A DNA stretch of 64,000 nucleotides from Datisca glomerata. Its lineage: Eukaryota; Streptophyta; Magnoliopsida; Cucurbitales; Datiscaceae. The notes beneath the pieces are model-generated. The model was not told the origin of the DNA, ran no database searches, and was given only the letters and a program-made list of their open reading frames with translations. Location: NCBI GenBank assembly GCA_003255025.1, contig QANY01013371.1, positions 579,263 to 643,262 on the forward strand, given 5' to 3'. Both the position numbers and the translations under genes were made by a program. Position 1 is the first letter of the stretch. Every line of letters begins with the position of its first letter. Below, one piece after another: positions 35,802 through 47,198 of this stretch.

Positions 35802-37359
35802 TCATAGTGATGGTGGCACAGTTTCAGAAGTGAACTTGATAGAGACGCTGTTGACACAGTGACGTTCATCCGTTGGCGTCTTAAACCCCTCGCCTTTAAA
35901 AACATGACCCAAATGCCCACCACAAGCAGCACATGTAATCTCAGTTCTCCTCCCATCTGGGTCAGGCTGAATGAGTACAGCAAGGTTTCTGGTTACTTAT
36001 CCCAAACAAAGAAGAACAACAAATGATAGAATACATCATGATAAAGACAGAGTTATGAGCGAAATGAAACTCACAAAGCGATTTATGGCTCCAGGAAAGC
36101 CCTCATAGAAAGCAGGCCAACCACAGCCAGAATTGAATTTGGTGGTGGATTTATAAAGAGGTGTTCCACAACCAGCACACTTGTAAACTCCTTCTTCATA
36201 GAACTTGTCATATTCTCCGGTGCCACGAGGCCTGCATTGTCACAAATTTTAGCTAGATTGATTAACTGTGCTGAAATCATCCATAACCAAACAATATATC
36301 TAAAAACAGATAGGGTCTTCCACAACAAAATAGTATAGCCTCCTGGCTGCACGTCCCCACAAACATCCTTTATAACCCAAAAGCATTGAAATAACACGCT
36401 AACTGTAGGCTAATTTGTTGCTATCTTATGTGAAGGGAGGTAACAGCTACCTGTAGGCTGTAGGAGACATTTATTATTCTTCACCAACATAATTAGCCTT
36501 AGTTTTTGGTAGCCTTGGCATTGTATAATACCAATGCTATTTTTGGATCATGAAAATTCTAGGAAAAATGAGGGCAAAAGTAAGGAGAATAAGAAGAAAA
36601 GGGATAAACTAACAAATGTTAGTCTTAAAACTATCTTCTTCTCCATATTCCAATGGTCTAACAATGGGAAACATAATTCCACACAATTTTTCTCATTTCC
36701 ATCATAATTTCCAGGATCCAAAAACGTAACCTTACTCGTATAATTGCTTGGATAACAAACGTTCTGCTATACAAATTGTAAACTTCAGCATACAATGAAG
36801 CAGAACACAGAATTGTAAGGAATTCAGAGCAATGAAGTCTAGAGTGACACGTTGTACGACAGAAAAGTTTTCAACTAGTAGCCTTCGGCATCCATGAATG
36901 ACCAGTTAGCTACTTGAGGAGCTTTGTATTACTGCTCTTATGGCTCAATAATTTACGAAAATTCTCACCCATTGCTTTGCTTATTTGATCAAAACGCAGT
37001 TCAGGCAGAAAACACGGAACACTTCTTCACTAATAAACGAGAATCAAATAAATTTCCGAGGATGTAAATCACCATAAACTCAAACAACAACTCAAACGAT
37101 TGACATTAATTCGTGAATAATTAGATCCAAAAATCCAGATCAGAGGCCCAGAATCACATGGCGAATTAGTAAATAGAAAAAGAACCAAAACTGAAAGAGT
37201 TGGCCAAATATATAATAGAAGGCAGAAGGAGAGAGCAAATGAAAGGGGAAGTAAGAATTACTCGGTTTCTTTCTCACGCAAAATACGAAACTGCTCAGGG
37301 GAGAGAATAGCACGCCACTCCTCCTCTGACTTCTCAACCGAAGATGGTGGAGCAGCCAT
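35802..37359 (-). CDS. MSRB: Peptide-methionine (R)-S-oxide reductase B, cytosolic type (MSRB5-like)
   Basis: The enzyme reduces methionine-R-sulfoxide in oxidised proteins. Three exons (minus, 37359-37262, 36231-36075, 35966-35802) join in frame to 139 residues, the length of short plant cytosolic MSRBs. The two zinc-binding CXXC pairs are Cys51/Cys54 (CAGC) and Cys97/Cys100 (CAAC). The catalytic Cys122 lies in [11 protein letters not shown], and the conserved SGCGWPAF and GHLGHVF blocks are present. The N-terminus ([20 protein letters not shown]) has no transit peptide, so it should act in the cytosol. Exon 1 is separated from exon 2 by a 1030-bp intron. Which of the MSRB3-9-like cytosolic paralogues it corresponds to cannot be settled here. 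Confidence 0.95.
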
Positions 37360-37870
37360 TTCTCACCGTTCTACAATCAGTAGTCTCTGGAAAATTGTAG
37401 GAGAAATTCGGTTGTGATGGATATGGCTCGGTTTTTATGGGAAAGCCGGAAAGATATATATGTAAAAGAATTCCGGGAAATGAACGTAGACTGGAATTCA
37501 AGACAGAGGGGTTGACAATTAACACATGTTGTGTCTCCCATTAAACGAGGACAAAAACAAAAATTATTTTTAGATAGGTGAAATTTCAAATTACAATTGT
37601 TCTAATAAAAATATTACTGTTAAACTGTAATTTAATAATTTATCATTAAATTTATACTCTCGTTAGACTATAATCTAATAAAATACTCTATAATCTAATA
37701 AAATATTCTGATCTAGAGTCATTTATTTCGACTATAAAATTTTAAACATTGAGACCGTTTAATTCTCTGTAAAAAAACTGAATTTCATTAACACGGGAGA
37801 AAGGTCTTAAAATCAATTTTTTTTAACAACGTTATCTTTGGTAAGTAAACATCAACTATCAAAGGATGTG
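37360..37870. other. MSRB upstream region up to the LTR retrotransposon
   Basis: This holds the MSRB 5' UTR and proximal promoter (to about 37530), then AT-rich DNA that ends at the 5-bp target site of the LTR element. The element therefore inserted about 510 bp upstream of the MSRB start codon. Confidence 0.5.
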
Positions 37871-37875
37871 TTCCA

Positions 37876-38458
37876 TGTACAGGAACAATTCCACACAACA
37901 CGTGGTAAGATTAAACTGAACACTCCATCAAATAAAAGATAGAGCGAGAACCGTAGGATCAATTAGGTGGTTAAGAACAGATCAATCAGACGAACGTACA
38001 TGGATTACTGACTTGACAATCCAAAGAGAAGCTAATCAAGCCGATTAAATTGATCAAACGGTCAAGATTTACTTAAGTTGTTAATGTTGATAAACTGAAT
38101 CTCAGAGAAATATTATGTTGATCCTATTTTCAAATAGAATTAGATAAATTGTATCAAATTATATGAAAGCATATAAATAGAGGCAATATGTAACTTCAAA
38201 CAGAAGACAACAACTAACTCTCAACACTCATAAGAAACAAGTTGAGATATGTAGCTTGCATTAGCTTTGTAAATATTTTCTCCATAATGAAATACTATCA
38301 AAGTCTCCTAGTGGTTTTTCTTCCATTTAAGGGTTTTTCACGTAAATCATGGTATCATTATTCTCTCATTTTCTCTCTAAATTATTATCTTGATTTTCAT
38401 ATTATGATGTAGGAAATTCATGACCGGTTATCAAAGACTATGAATTCTTTCCTTCACA
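37876..38458 (+). repeat. 5' LTR
   Basis: It begins TGTACAGG and ends TTCACA. It contains a TATA-like ATATAAATAGAGG at about 38170 and a later AATGAAATA region that could serve for polyadenylation. It matches the right LTR along its whole length with many substitutions. Confidence 0.88.
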
Positions 38459-38460
38459 AT

Positions 38461-38478
38461 TGGTGCTCTTGTTGGGAG
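38461..38478 (+). promoter_or_regulatory. Primer-binding-like site
   Basis: TGGTGCTCTTGTTGGGAG lies 2 bp after the 5' LTR. A start with TGG fits pairing with the CCA end of a tRNA. The same type of TTGGTGCT word follows the LTR in many plant Ty3-gypsy-related elements. The tRNA is not assigned. Confidence 0.6.
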
Positions 38479-38499
38479 TTGTGAGAAAAACTCTAGAAA

Positions 38500-38670
38500 T
38501 CCCTTTCCAAAATGCTCAAAACCCAATCAAATTCCCCCTCAACAACGGAAGCGGAAGTGGAAACGGGAACCGAACCAGAAGCAGGAGCGGAAAAGACAAC
38601 GGGATGAAAACTCAAAATAGAAGCAGAAACGAAAATGACCACGGAACCCAAAACGGAAGTGAAAAGCGGT
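38500..38670 (+). repeat. Purine-rich GGAAGC/GGAAACGG leader of the LTR element
   Basis: Degenerate short repeats of the type GAAGCGGAAGTGGAAACGGG, rich in A and G, fill the zone after the primer site. The words resemble those of the array at 40325-40665. Confidence 0.5.
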
Positions 38671-40324
38671 AAACTCATATTCGTTTAAAATATTTCTTTT
38701 GTACAATTATTATTTAAAAAAAATTATTAACTATATTAGTGGAATCGAATCTGAAAAATTATGGTAATGATCACCGCTGTCATCACCAACTATGAGGGGC
38801 AGCAATGCCACCATGAAAACGTCACCACCGCGGAAGCTTCAAGCAAAAACAAAAACAATCTCAAATCGTCGGATCTGAAGGAGAAGCCACGACCGTGACC
38901 ACCCCCAATTCTGATCTAATACGTGTGAGACGAGAGACTTTCAGGTTGAAAAAAGCCATGGAAGTCGATGGAGAAGAAGCTCCCTTCGTCGACGAGCATA
39001 AGAACTCAGATCTACAACGGTCAACGCGTTTTCAAGCCCCAAAACCACCATAAAGAAGTTTAGATCATGATTCACGTCGGTTAAAAGTCGTTCACGGCCA
39101 ATAAAGGTCACTAGAGACCATCGCACGCCCCCCCACACGCCATCGCCGATGACAATCATCGTCTTTACCCGTTTCCAGTTACTGGGTCAACTTACCTGGA
39201 CCATTTAGCCTTTGGGTCAAACACTCTACAAAGGGCCAGCCCAGTAAAGCCATGACAAGCCCAACCCGCGCAGCCCGCTAACGCGACCCGTTCACGACCA
39301 GGTTGAGAGCTCCACCCGTCCACGACCCGCGCGTCCATCAGAGACAAGCACAGCGCCTTGTCTAGCTCCTCATAGGCCCAACGCATGCTCCCTCCTTCAA
39401 ATGACCCACTTCAACTGCTCCAAGTCAATTTTGTCATGTTCTAAATAAACAAAAATGGCAAAGCAAATACGCAATAAATACAACATTTATCGAAGGTTTA
39501 TTTACGTTATTATTATTATTATGCAATTCATTTGCAAAATTGTCATTAATTAAATTACGTTATTTGATGTGCTTTTAATATTAGGAGAATAATGCAATTA
39601 TTTGCATCAACATTATTTAATATCTCAGGAAAGAACGAGTTTCAAGATTTGGATGCAGACATCATAGTCAGATCTGCATACTTTCTCAAAATCAAGGGAT
39701 CACATCGATGATCTCCATTAAAATTATGAGTTTTGATCCATGAGCTTTCAAAGCTTTCACAAAAAATTCTAGAAAATGAATTAGTTCAACCTCATTCAAA
39801 ATTAAACTACGTCGATGCTACCGCTTTCAAAAGCACGGGTCACCTTATGCAAACATATGAAGGGCATCAAATTACAAGCTAAGTATTTATTTTTAAATTA
39901 TTGCTTTGCCTCTAAATACATATATTATTCGTTAAAAAATTGAATAATTGCATGAGCATATCGTACAATGTTTTGAGAAAAATATTTACACAATAGTTCA
40001 AGTATATTAAACTAGTATAATTTAATTCTATGCTAATTGTGTAGGGAATAATTAATTAGCTCCCCGTGTTAAATTTTATCATACTTTGATGTAATTATGA
40101 AAATGACATTTATCCGGTTTAGGTCATTTGTTTTTATATAATTCATAGTTTGACCCTATTATGGATAACATGAAATATTGTAAACAATATTCAAATTGAT
40201 TTGATGTATGTATTGCATGAGGAATGGACTTTGATATGCATATTTTTTTTTTGGAGACTAGCTCTTTCCTATTCTATATGCCAAAGTGTAGGAAAATAAA
40301 AGATGAACAAATGATGGAAATGGA
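38671..40324 (+). other. Noncoding interior of the LTR element
   Basis: There is no gag-pol homology on either strand. The part 38880-39400 is unusually GC-rich for the window and has CCGAC/CACGAC words. The part 39420-40260 is AT-rich. Confidence 0.5.
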
Positions 40325-40665
40325 GACGTCCTGACTACGGGAACGAGAAACGTTGTGGCGACGGGAACGGAAAACATTGAAAAAGGGAAACGTTGTGGCA
40401 ATGGGAACGGGAAACGTTGTGGCAACGGGAACAGGAAACATTGAGAATGAGAAACGTTGTGACAACGAGAACGGAAAATGTTGAGAATAAGAAACGTTGT
40501 GGCAATGGGAATGAGAAACGTTGAGAACAGGAAACGTTGTGGCAATGAGAATGGGAAACATTGTGGCAACGACAATAGAAACGTCGTGGCAATGAGAATG
40601 AAAATGGTAATAGGTACAACACTAGAAATGGAAACAAATTGGAAGCCAAAACAAAAATGACATGA
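40325..40665. repeat. About 24-bp minisatellite array (core GGGAAACGTTGTGGCAAC)
   Basis: The core recurs more than ten times with variants (GAAACGTTGTGGCAATG, GGAAACATTGAGAATG). Because the unit length is close to a multiple of three and stop-free on the minus strand, three overlapping minus frames stay open (within 40258-40838) and spell a His/Asn/Val/Ser repeat. These are a by-product of the array and not genes. Confidence 0.85.
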
Positions 40666-40959
40666 CAACGAAGCTGGAAGTGAAAAAGGGAAAATAAGAG
40701 ATGAATAAGCAACGAAACGTAAACGATGACTCGTAGAGCAATTTCACAAATCAAAACCAAGAATGAAGGTGCATGAAGAGAAAGCGGTAAAATGACTGAC
40801 GAGGACGAGCAACAAGATAAAGAACTTGCAAACGACATTTACAAAAACACATTGAATTCAAAGCTAAGATGGTCTTTGACGTACAACCCATTACATACCA
40901 ATCAGATTCAACTTTTAAAGTGTACTGAATGAAAGTTCTACATAGAAAATCATACATCA

Positions 40960-41720
40960 TTTGTAAGACTGGGAATTTTGCTTCTTGAATAATTTTGCGA
41001 AACTCAATTTGAAGCTTCGGGGTAAAAGTCATGGTAGTTTTCATATAAGCTATTCAGAAAGAAAATAATGCAGAGATATCAAATTCAGAAATTAAACTGT
41101 AATAACCGGGACAGATAACATTGTGAATCATACACCATCACAAGAGATACGAAAGTGTAATTCTTGAGAAATTTTACGGAATTCAATTTGGAGCTCGCTA
41201 TCAAAAGTTATAGTACTTTCAGTACATGCTGTTCAGAAACAAAGATTACACAGAATAGTAAATTTAGGAAATTATACTTGTATCAACTGGGAGCTGGCCG
41301 CATGAAGAATCATATATTATTACAAAGATATGGAAGCCTATTTCTTAGAAAATTGTACGGAATTGATTTTGAAGCTCACAACAAAAAGTTATGACGATTT
41401 TTGTAAAGACTGTTCGAGAAAGTAGAATAGGCAGGATGGTCAATTTCAAAAATTAAACTGAACTTACTGGGAGTCAGCTACATGGCAAATCTTATATCAT
41501 CAGAAAGATTTAGAAGTCTACTTCTCATGGATTTTTACGGAATTTAGTTCAGAGATCTCGATAAAAAATTATGAAAATTCCCATGGAGTATGTTCAGGAA
41601 AGAAGACTATGCAGCACTATCAACTTTGTTTATTAAGTTTCACCAACACATTTCAACTTCGCTACAAAGCTACAGAAGTCTGTTTTTTGAAATTCTTTAC
41701 GGAATAAGATTTGAGATTCT
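40960..41720. repeat. About 181-bp degenerate tandem array inside the LTR element
   Basis: A unit containing TTTTACGGAATTCAATTTGGAGCTC, followed by AAAAGTTATG and then CTGTTCAGAAA, recurs with starts near 40990, 41172, 41353, 41533 and 41692. The spacing is close to 181 bp, with the last unit shorter. Units are clearly diverged from one another. Confidence 0.8.
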
Positions 41721-41939
41721 AGAAGAAAGTTACGGTATACTCGTTCCTTATTCATTCTATTAAAATATTATATATGGTGTTGTTTAGCATTCTTGTCGCA
41801 GATATTTGTGTACGGGAACAAAAAAAAGAAAGGCAAACGGGAGAAATCTCTAACAAGAGCCCGATAGGAAATTTAGGTCCCCTAGGCTTTGCGAAAAGCT
41901 TATGTCATTGAGAGTGTCTACGGACATCGTTCTCTGAAA

Positions 41940-42235
41940 GAAACAGATCTCTGAGCTCATTAAGAGCTTATGTCCATGAAGGTTTTTACTTTATAAAGAA
42001 AACAGAAATGGGCCCCTCAGCTCAACAAGAGTTCATACCCATGAAGGTTTTTACTTTTTAAGGGAAACGAGCCACTGTGCTCACCGAGAGGTCATTTCCA
42101 TGAAGGCTTTTACTTTCTAAAGGAAACATATCCCTGAGCTCACCGAGAGTTTATGTCCATGAAGGCTTTTGATTTTTAAAGGAAGTGGAAACGGGCCCGT
42201 GAGCTCACTTAGAGCTTAAGTCCATGAGGAATAAT
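41940..42235. repeat. About 62-bp tandem array (core TCCATGAAGGCTTTTACTTT)
   Basis: The core recurs near 41972, 42038, 42096, 42157 and 42220, each time preceded by a GAGCTCA(C/T)-GAGAGCTTATG-like stretch and followed by TAAAGGAAACG. Spacing is 58 to 66 bp. Confidence 0.85.
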
Positions 42236-42289
42236 GTCTACAGCACTACCCTCTAAAGAGAACTAAAAAAAAGAAGTCTAAAAAAGGGA

Positions 42290-42760
42290 GGAAGTTCTGA
42301 GAAGGAAGAGTTCTAAAAAGAAAGAAGTTTGAAAAGGAAAGAGAATTACAAATGAGGAACGCAGACGAAATCTTGGAAAGAGTATTCCACACTTAGAAAA
42401 TATAAACCAAAAGGGAGAAATGAAGAAATATGAAAGCGAGGAAAAAAAAGAAAACAAAGGAAAACAAGGTGAGAAGCAAATGAAACTTCAAAATAAATTC
42501 AAAAAAGAGAACCAGATGAGAATTGTGAGGTCAAGCGATCAATGGTTGTGTTGACTTCATATAAGAAAATCGAAAAGAAGAAAGGAAGAAATACGAAAAG
42601 TGGAGAAGTGAAAGTGGATAAAGGAAAAGTGGAAGTGGAGAAAGGAAAAGTGAAAATGATGAAAGAAGAAGTGGAAAATGAGAAGAGAAATTAAAGAAAG
42701 GGAAAGTGGATAAAGAAAGACAAAGTGAGAAGCGGATGAAAGAATAAATGAAATTTGCAA
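42290..42760. repeat. Purine-rich GAAAGTGG repeats
   Basis: A nearly pure A/G strand with short degenerate units such as GAAAGTGGATAAAGGAAAAG and GAAGTGGAGAAAGG, notably at 42590-42720. A long purine strand can form triplex or act as a polypurine primer. Confidence 0.7.
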
Positions 42761-43075
42761 AGTTTTGAAGAAAGAAAAATTATAAAACATACAAAAAAAG
42801 ACTATGACAATGACATCTCCAATATAAAAGTTAACAACAACATCCTCAACATAAAGATTAACAACGGCCTGTCAAATAACAGTTTGAAAAAGTATGTTAA
42901 AAAAATACTTGTAAATGAAAATAGTCAAATCAAGTCCTATCAATACCAAGCTGAAGTTGTTCACAAAGAGGGAAACACTCATGATGGCATGATAATGAAC
43001 ATGAAACAGGCTTACAAACGGGGTCATGGTTCTTTATTTGAACTCAAGTCCCTAAAAATTGGCAGTTCGTAAGTC
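42761..43075 (+). other. Stand-alone reading frame in the LTR element, no known homology
   Basis: A frame of 105 codons (42755-43072) is rich in Asn, Lys and Ile. It has no zinc knuckle, protease or capsid-like motif that I recognise. It is the longest frame in the element that does not come from a tandem array. It is probably noncoding. Confidence 0.25.
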
Positions 43076-43079
43076 ACTC

Positions 43080-43330
43080 TCAAAGTGAAAAATGGGTCAT
43101 GATACTTTATTTGAACTTGACTCCTCATCTCCAAAGAAAATAGTAGTTCGTAATAAAGAAGGGGCTATGATACTTTATTTGAACCTAAGTCATTGAGAAA
43201 AATGGGAGAAACTCTCCAAGAAGCCTGTAGCAAAGGGAACAGAAGAAACTCTCCCATGAGCCCATAACAAAGAAAATAGGAGAAACTCTTCCAATAAATA
43301 CAGAACATCAAACTCAAACTCATGCGATGC
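43080..43330. repeat. Degenerate GAAACTCTCC/TACTTTATTTGAAC repeats
   Basis: Two short repeat types alternate: GATACTTTATTTGAAC (near 43020-43190, three times) and GGAGAAACTCTCC (near 43205-43290, three times). Confidence 0.65.
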
Positions 43331-43559
43331 AATTATGAAATGGTACACTTGCTCCTTACTCATTTCAATTAATTATTATATTATTTTTGTACAACATTCT
43401 TGTCATAGATCTCAACGTATGAGAGAAAGAAAAGAAAAAAACTCTATAAATGAGCCCATAGTGAAAGGAACAGAAAGATATAACATAAAATGAAAGGATG
43501 ACACTTGGCAACTGATAGATATTTTTTTAAAAAGCACTAGACCAATGCCAACTCTAAAA

Positions 43560-43850
43560 TGACGTTTGAGAAATTTTCTCCAAGCGAGAAGATGAAATGT
43601 TGCTTCGGAATAGCGCATGTAAAACATTCTCTGAGTGGGAAGATGAAAGATTGCTTTTAAAAAAAGTACATGTAAGGCATTCTCTGAGCGGGAAGATGAA
43701 GAGTTGTTGTGAAATGACACGTATAAAGCATTCTCTAAGCGGGAAATGAAAGGTTGTTCTTGAATAACTCATGTAAAACATTCTTTGAGCGGGAAGATGA
43801 AAAGTTGTTCCAGAATAGCGTATGTAAGGTATTCTCTGAATGAGAAGATG
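43560..43850. repeat. About 52-bp tandem array (core CATTCTCTGAGCGGGAAGATGAA)
   Basis: The core starts near 43625, 43678, 43729, 43779 and 43832, a spacing of 50 to 53 bp, with an additional diverged unit before. On the minus strand this keeps a frame open (43554-44129) whose protein is repetitive. Confidence 0.85.
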
Positions 43851-43986
43851 AAATGACAAAATAATACGGAAAATATAGCCATAAATGATGCCCAAAAAGG
43901 CGGAGAGCGATGATATGTGATAATGACAGAAAATATAAACATTACACTTCAACAAATAAAATTCTGTTGAGTGTAACATGGGCCAA

Positions 43987-44566
43987 TGTACAGGCAAAAT
44001 TTCATACAACACGTGATAAGATCTAGACCGAAGACTCCGTTGATTAGAAGATAGAACGAGAATCGTAGGATCAACTAGACGGTTGTGAAGAACAGACCAA
44101 TAAGACGAAAGTACATGGATTGCCGACATGACAATCCGAAGAGAAGCTAATTAGGGCCATTATATTGTTCAAACAGTCAAGATTACTTAAATTGTTAATG
44201 TTGATAAACTGGATCTTAGAAAAATATTTCGTTGATCATATTTTCAGATAAAATTAGATAAACTGTATCAGATTATATGAAGGCCTATAAATAGAGGTAA
44301 AATGTAACTCCAAACAGAAGACAATAACTCTCAGCACCCATAAGAAACAAACTGACTATGTAACTTGCATTAGCCTTGTAAACCATTTTCCATAATGAAA
44401 TACTATCAAAGTCTCTTAGTGATTTTTCTTCCCTTTAAGGATTTTTCATGTAAATCATGGTGTCATTATTTTCTCATTCTCTTTCTAAATTATTCTCTTG
44501 GTTTTCATATTATGATATAGAAAATTCATGATCAATTAATAAAGACTGTGAATTTTTTCCATTACA
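43987..44566 (+). repeat. 3' LTR
   Basis: It starts TGTACAGG, ends ATTACA and is followed by the TTCCA target duplicate. Its TATA-like word CTATAAATAGAGG (about 44285) lines up with that of the 5' LTR. Confidence 0.88.
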
Positions 44567-44571
44567 TTCCA

Positions 44572-45734
44572 AAATAAAAATAATAATGAGGATTTAGCAC
44601 CTAGCTACTTTTACTCCTTTTTGTTAGATATTGATTTCCAATAGGTGTCTTAATGTTTATAAAATAGGATGTCATAGTAGTTAAAATATTACAACCATAT
44701 TATAAGATCATGTGTTTGATATCTAGTACCCTTAATCTACAAGAAATTGTGACATTAGAGGTCACTTTTAAGTCATTGACTTAACTGCCTTAGTTGTGTG
44801 ACAGTTGTGAGCTTTCTTGACAGTTGTGTTGTTTAGCTGTAATGTTCTCTTTAGTTTGTTAATGAAAAAGAATACTTGCTTCTCTCTCATTCTCTCCCTC
44901 TCTAGTGTTCATCTTCTTCCTTTCTTCTGTATTATCTTCTTCCGCTTCTATCTTCAAGATTTGCTTCTGTTTATCAGAAGTCTTCTGCTTTCTTATAATT
45001 TTCACAACTTGTTGTACTGGAGTGCTTCATAGTCAAAAGAATAAGAATGAGTTGTAGCACTCCTATTCGTTTGCCTAGGAGATGTAAAAGAGGGGGTTTT
45101 GTCGTCTAAAGGTGGGGTGAGTTTTCTCCCTATACGATGACCACTATGAAGGAAGGATCAACAACGATGAAGGAGAAAAAAAATTTATTATTACTTTACA
45201 AAATTATCGCCATTATCATTTTTTTGCTCGTACTTTCTCGAGCAATTTTTTTTCATTCCAACTTGTGTTAACAATTTTCTTGATATTATTTTTATTTCAC
45301 ATTATATTTTCTTGATATTACTTTCTCGAGCACAAGTAATGAATAATAAATTCTCTAATTTTCCTTTACTTTCATATTAATGTAGCTATATTAAATTACT
45401 TAAAAGAAAATATTACAAAAAATCTTCAACAGTTAACTGTAGTTTCATTCAGAGAAGAAAACTCAGTCGTTTCTCTAGTTGCTTATATAGCACTATTGGA
45501 TAAATTATAATATGGTAATTTACGTGGTGTGAGATAACAAATTTAAGTCATAATTGAAATTTTATTTTGTTGTTATCAACATTTCACACGGAATATAAGA
45601 TTAGACACACCAACCCATTATATTAATGAGATCACAATGGTGATATATAACACTTTTTTAAAACTGGCAAAAACATATGTGCATTATAATACACATGATG
45701 ATTTATTTTTTTAATCACCACTACATAGAAAAAA
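44572..45734. other. AT-rich intergenic DNA
   Basis: No gene is supported. A pyrimidine-rich stretch at 44880-45000 with many CTTCT words resembles the inside of an LTR, but no partner repeat is visible in the window. Confidence 0.4.
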
Positions 45735-45750
45735 CTTAAGCATATTTCTT

Positions 45751-46310
45751 TCATTTATTCACTAGATAATTTACTAATTTTTAATATTTATGAATTGAAA
45801 TTTAGAAAAAACTTAAGCATATGTTTTTCATTTATTCACTATAAAATAAAAGATACTATAAAATAAAAGACAAAAGATGATTTACTAATTTTTAATATTT
45901 ATGAATTAAAATTTATTAGAGCTTGAATTAAATGCGTTCATTTATTCACTAGATAATTTACTAATTTTTAATATTTATGAATTGAAATTTAGAAAAAACT
46001 TAAGCATATGTTTTTCATTTATTCACTATAAAATAAAAGATACTATAAAATAAAAGACAAAAGATGATTTACTAATTTTTAATATTTATGAATTAAAATT
46101 TATTAGAGCTTGAATTAAATGCGTTCATTTATTCACTAGATAATTTACTAATTTTTAATATTTATGAATTGAAATTTAGAAAAAACTTAAGCATATGCTT
46201 TTCATTTATTCACTATAAAATAAAAGATACTATAAAATAAAAGACAAAAGATGATTTACTAATTTTTAATATTTATGAATTAAAATTTATTAGAGCTTGA
46301 ATTAAATGCG
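45751..46310. repeat. Three near-identical 187-bp tandem repeats
   Basis: Copies start at 45751, 45938 and 46125 and each contains TTTATTCACTAGATAATTTA. They are almost identical. Each unit is itself made of two related halves of about 93 bp, each containing TTTACTAATTTTTAATATTTATGAATT, so the array arose in two steps. The low divergence suggests recent amplification. Confidence 0.9.
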
Positions 46311-46379
46311 TAACAATCACACTCTCACAAAACAATGTGTTAATATTATATATATATAATTAATTATCTAGTAAATTAT

Positions 46380-46840
46380 TAAAAATATAAGAATATAAGT
46401 TTTTTAGATGTTTGAAATTATAAATAACATTATTTTTTGAATATTATAAAAAAAATAATTTTATTTAATCAGTTTGTCACATTCTTAAGTAATGATCATA
46501 TCATTATTAGATTGTTAGAAAATATTAATCTCTAAATTCATTTGTATTAGATTGTTAGAAAATATTAATCTCTAAATTCATTTGTATGAATACTAATGGA
46601 TAAATTAATTATTAACTGAAAAATAAATATTCCTTGCATATTAAATAAATCTCAAAATCAATATTTTATGGAATTGAATTCCACAATATTATAAATTTTT
46701 TAATTTATAAACTATTTAAAAATGTTAGATTTAAATTAAATAAATGAAAAATAGGTAGAATACTTAATGTTGTATGTTATTTTAAAGAACTTAAACGTTA
46801 AAAAGAAAAATCAAAAATTTATTCCCATTCAAACAAAATT
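46380..46840 (-). mobile_element. Degenerate Helitron-like repeat, copy C
   Basis: It shares with copies A and B the words TCTAAATTCATTTGTATGAAT, TTTGTCACATTCTTAA and, near its right edge, a minus-strand GAATGGGAATAAATTTTTGA. It contains a 40-bp duplication (46506-46585). No coding capacity is seen. Confidence 0.35.
46506..46585. repeat. 40-bp exact tandem duplication
   Basis: Two adjacent copies of a unit starting ATTAGATTGTTAGAAAAT (46506-46545 and 46546-46585) show no visible difference. Confidence 0.9.
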
Positions 46841-47099
46841 AATACGTTGTTGATGCAAACCAACATGTCGTTTTGGTATCACTTTACTACATGTCGAATA
46901 TTAAGTGCCTACTCGATACATCTTCGCCAACATGTCGACTGAGATCGTCATAAGCTTACTTCCTCCGCTGAAATAGAATGAGCGAATTTCAGTAGCTCCA
47001 TGATCCAAACACCCATTCCTTCCTGACTCATGATTTCAACCATGAATACAGAGGAAGTGCGACGGACATAGTTTCAGCTCAAAACCAGAATCACTAAAC

Positions 47100-47198
47100 T
47101 CCGTGTACTTTCAGCGAGCGGGAGAGAGAGAGAGAGTGTGTGTGTCTGTGTGTTGGAAGACGAAGAACCGGTATATAATAGGAAGGCGAAGAAGAAAA
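47100..47198 (+). promoter_or_regulatory. SAC3B 5' leader with GA/GT microsatellite
   Basis: The stretch before the SAC3B start codon has a (GA)n run changing into (GT)n at about 47120-47152. The ATG at 47199 begins the conserved MSYQGFG start, and no upstream in-frame Met adds conserved sequence. Confidence 0.5.

Larger units (their letters stand above)
37876..44566 (+). mobile_element. Non-autonomous LTR retrotransposon (LARD-type) without gag-pol
   Basis: Two direct repeats of about 580 bp (37876-38458 and 43987-44566) start TGTACAGG and end CA. The 5-bp word TTCCA occurs directly before the left one (37871-37875) and directly after the right one (44567-44571), an exact target duplication. 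A primer-binding-like site starts 2 bp after the left LTR. The 5.5-kb interior encodes no gag, protease, RT, integrase or RNase H. It consists mainly of several unrelated tandem-repeat arrays and purine-rich stretches. The two LTRs differ at many positions, so insertion is not recent. Orientation follows from the primer site. The polypurine tract before the right LTR is not clear. Confidence 0.88.

Noticed and set aside
43554..44129. A 191-codon minus-strand frame inside the LTR element
   Set aside because: It runs through the 52-bp tandem array and into the 3' LTR. The protein is a translation of the repeat, with no known domain.
44815..45032. Pyrimidine-rich stretch considered as a solo LTR
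   Set aside because: No TG...CA borders with a target duplication could be found, and no partner copy is in the window.
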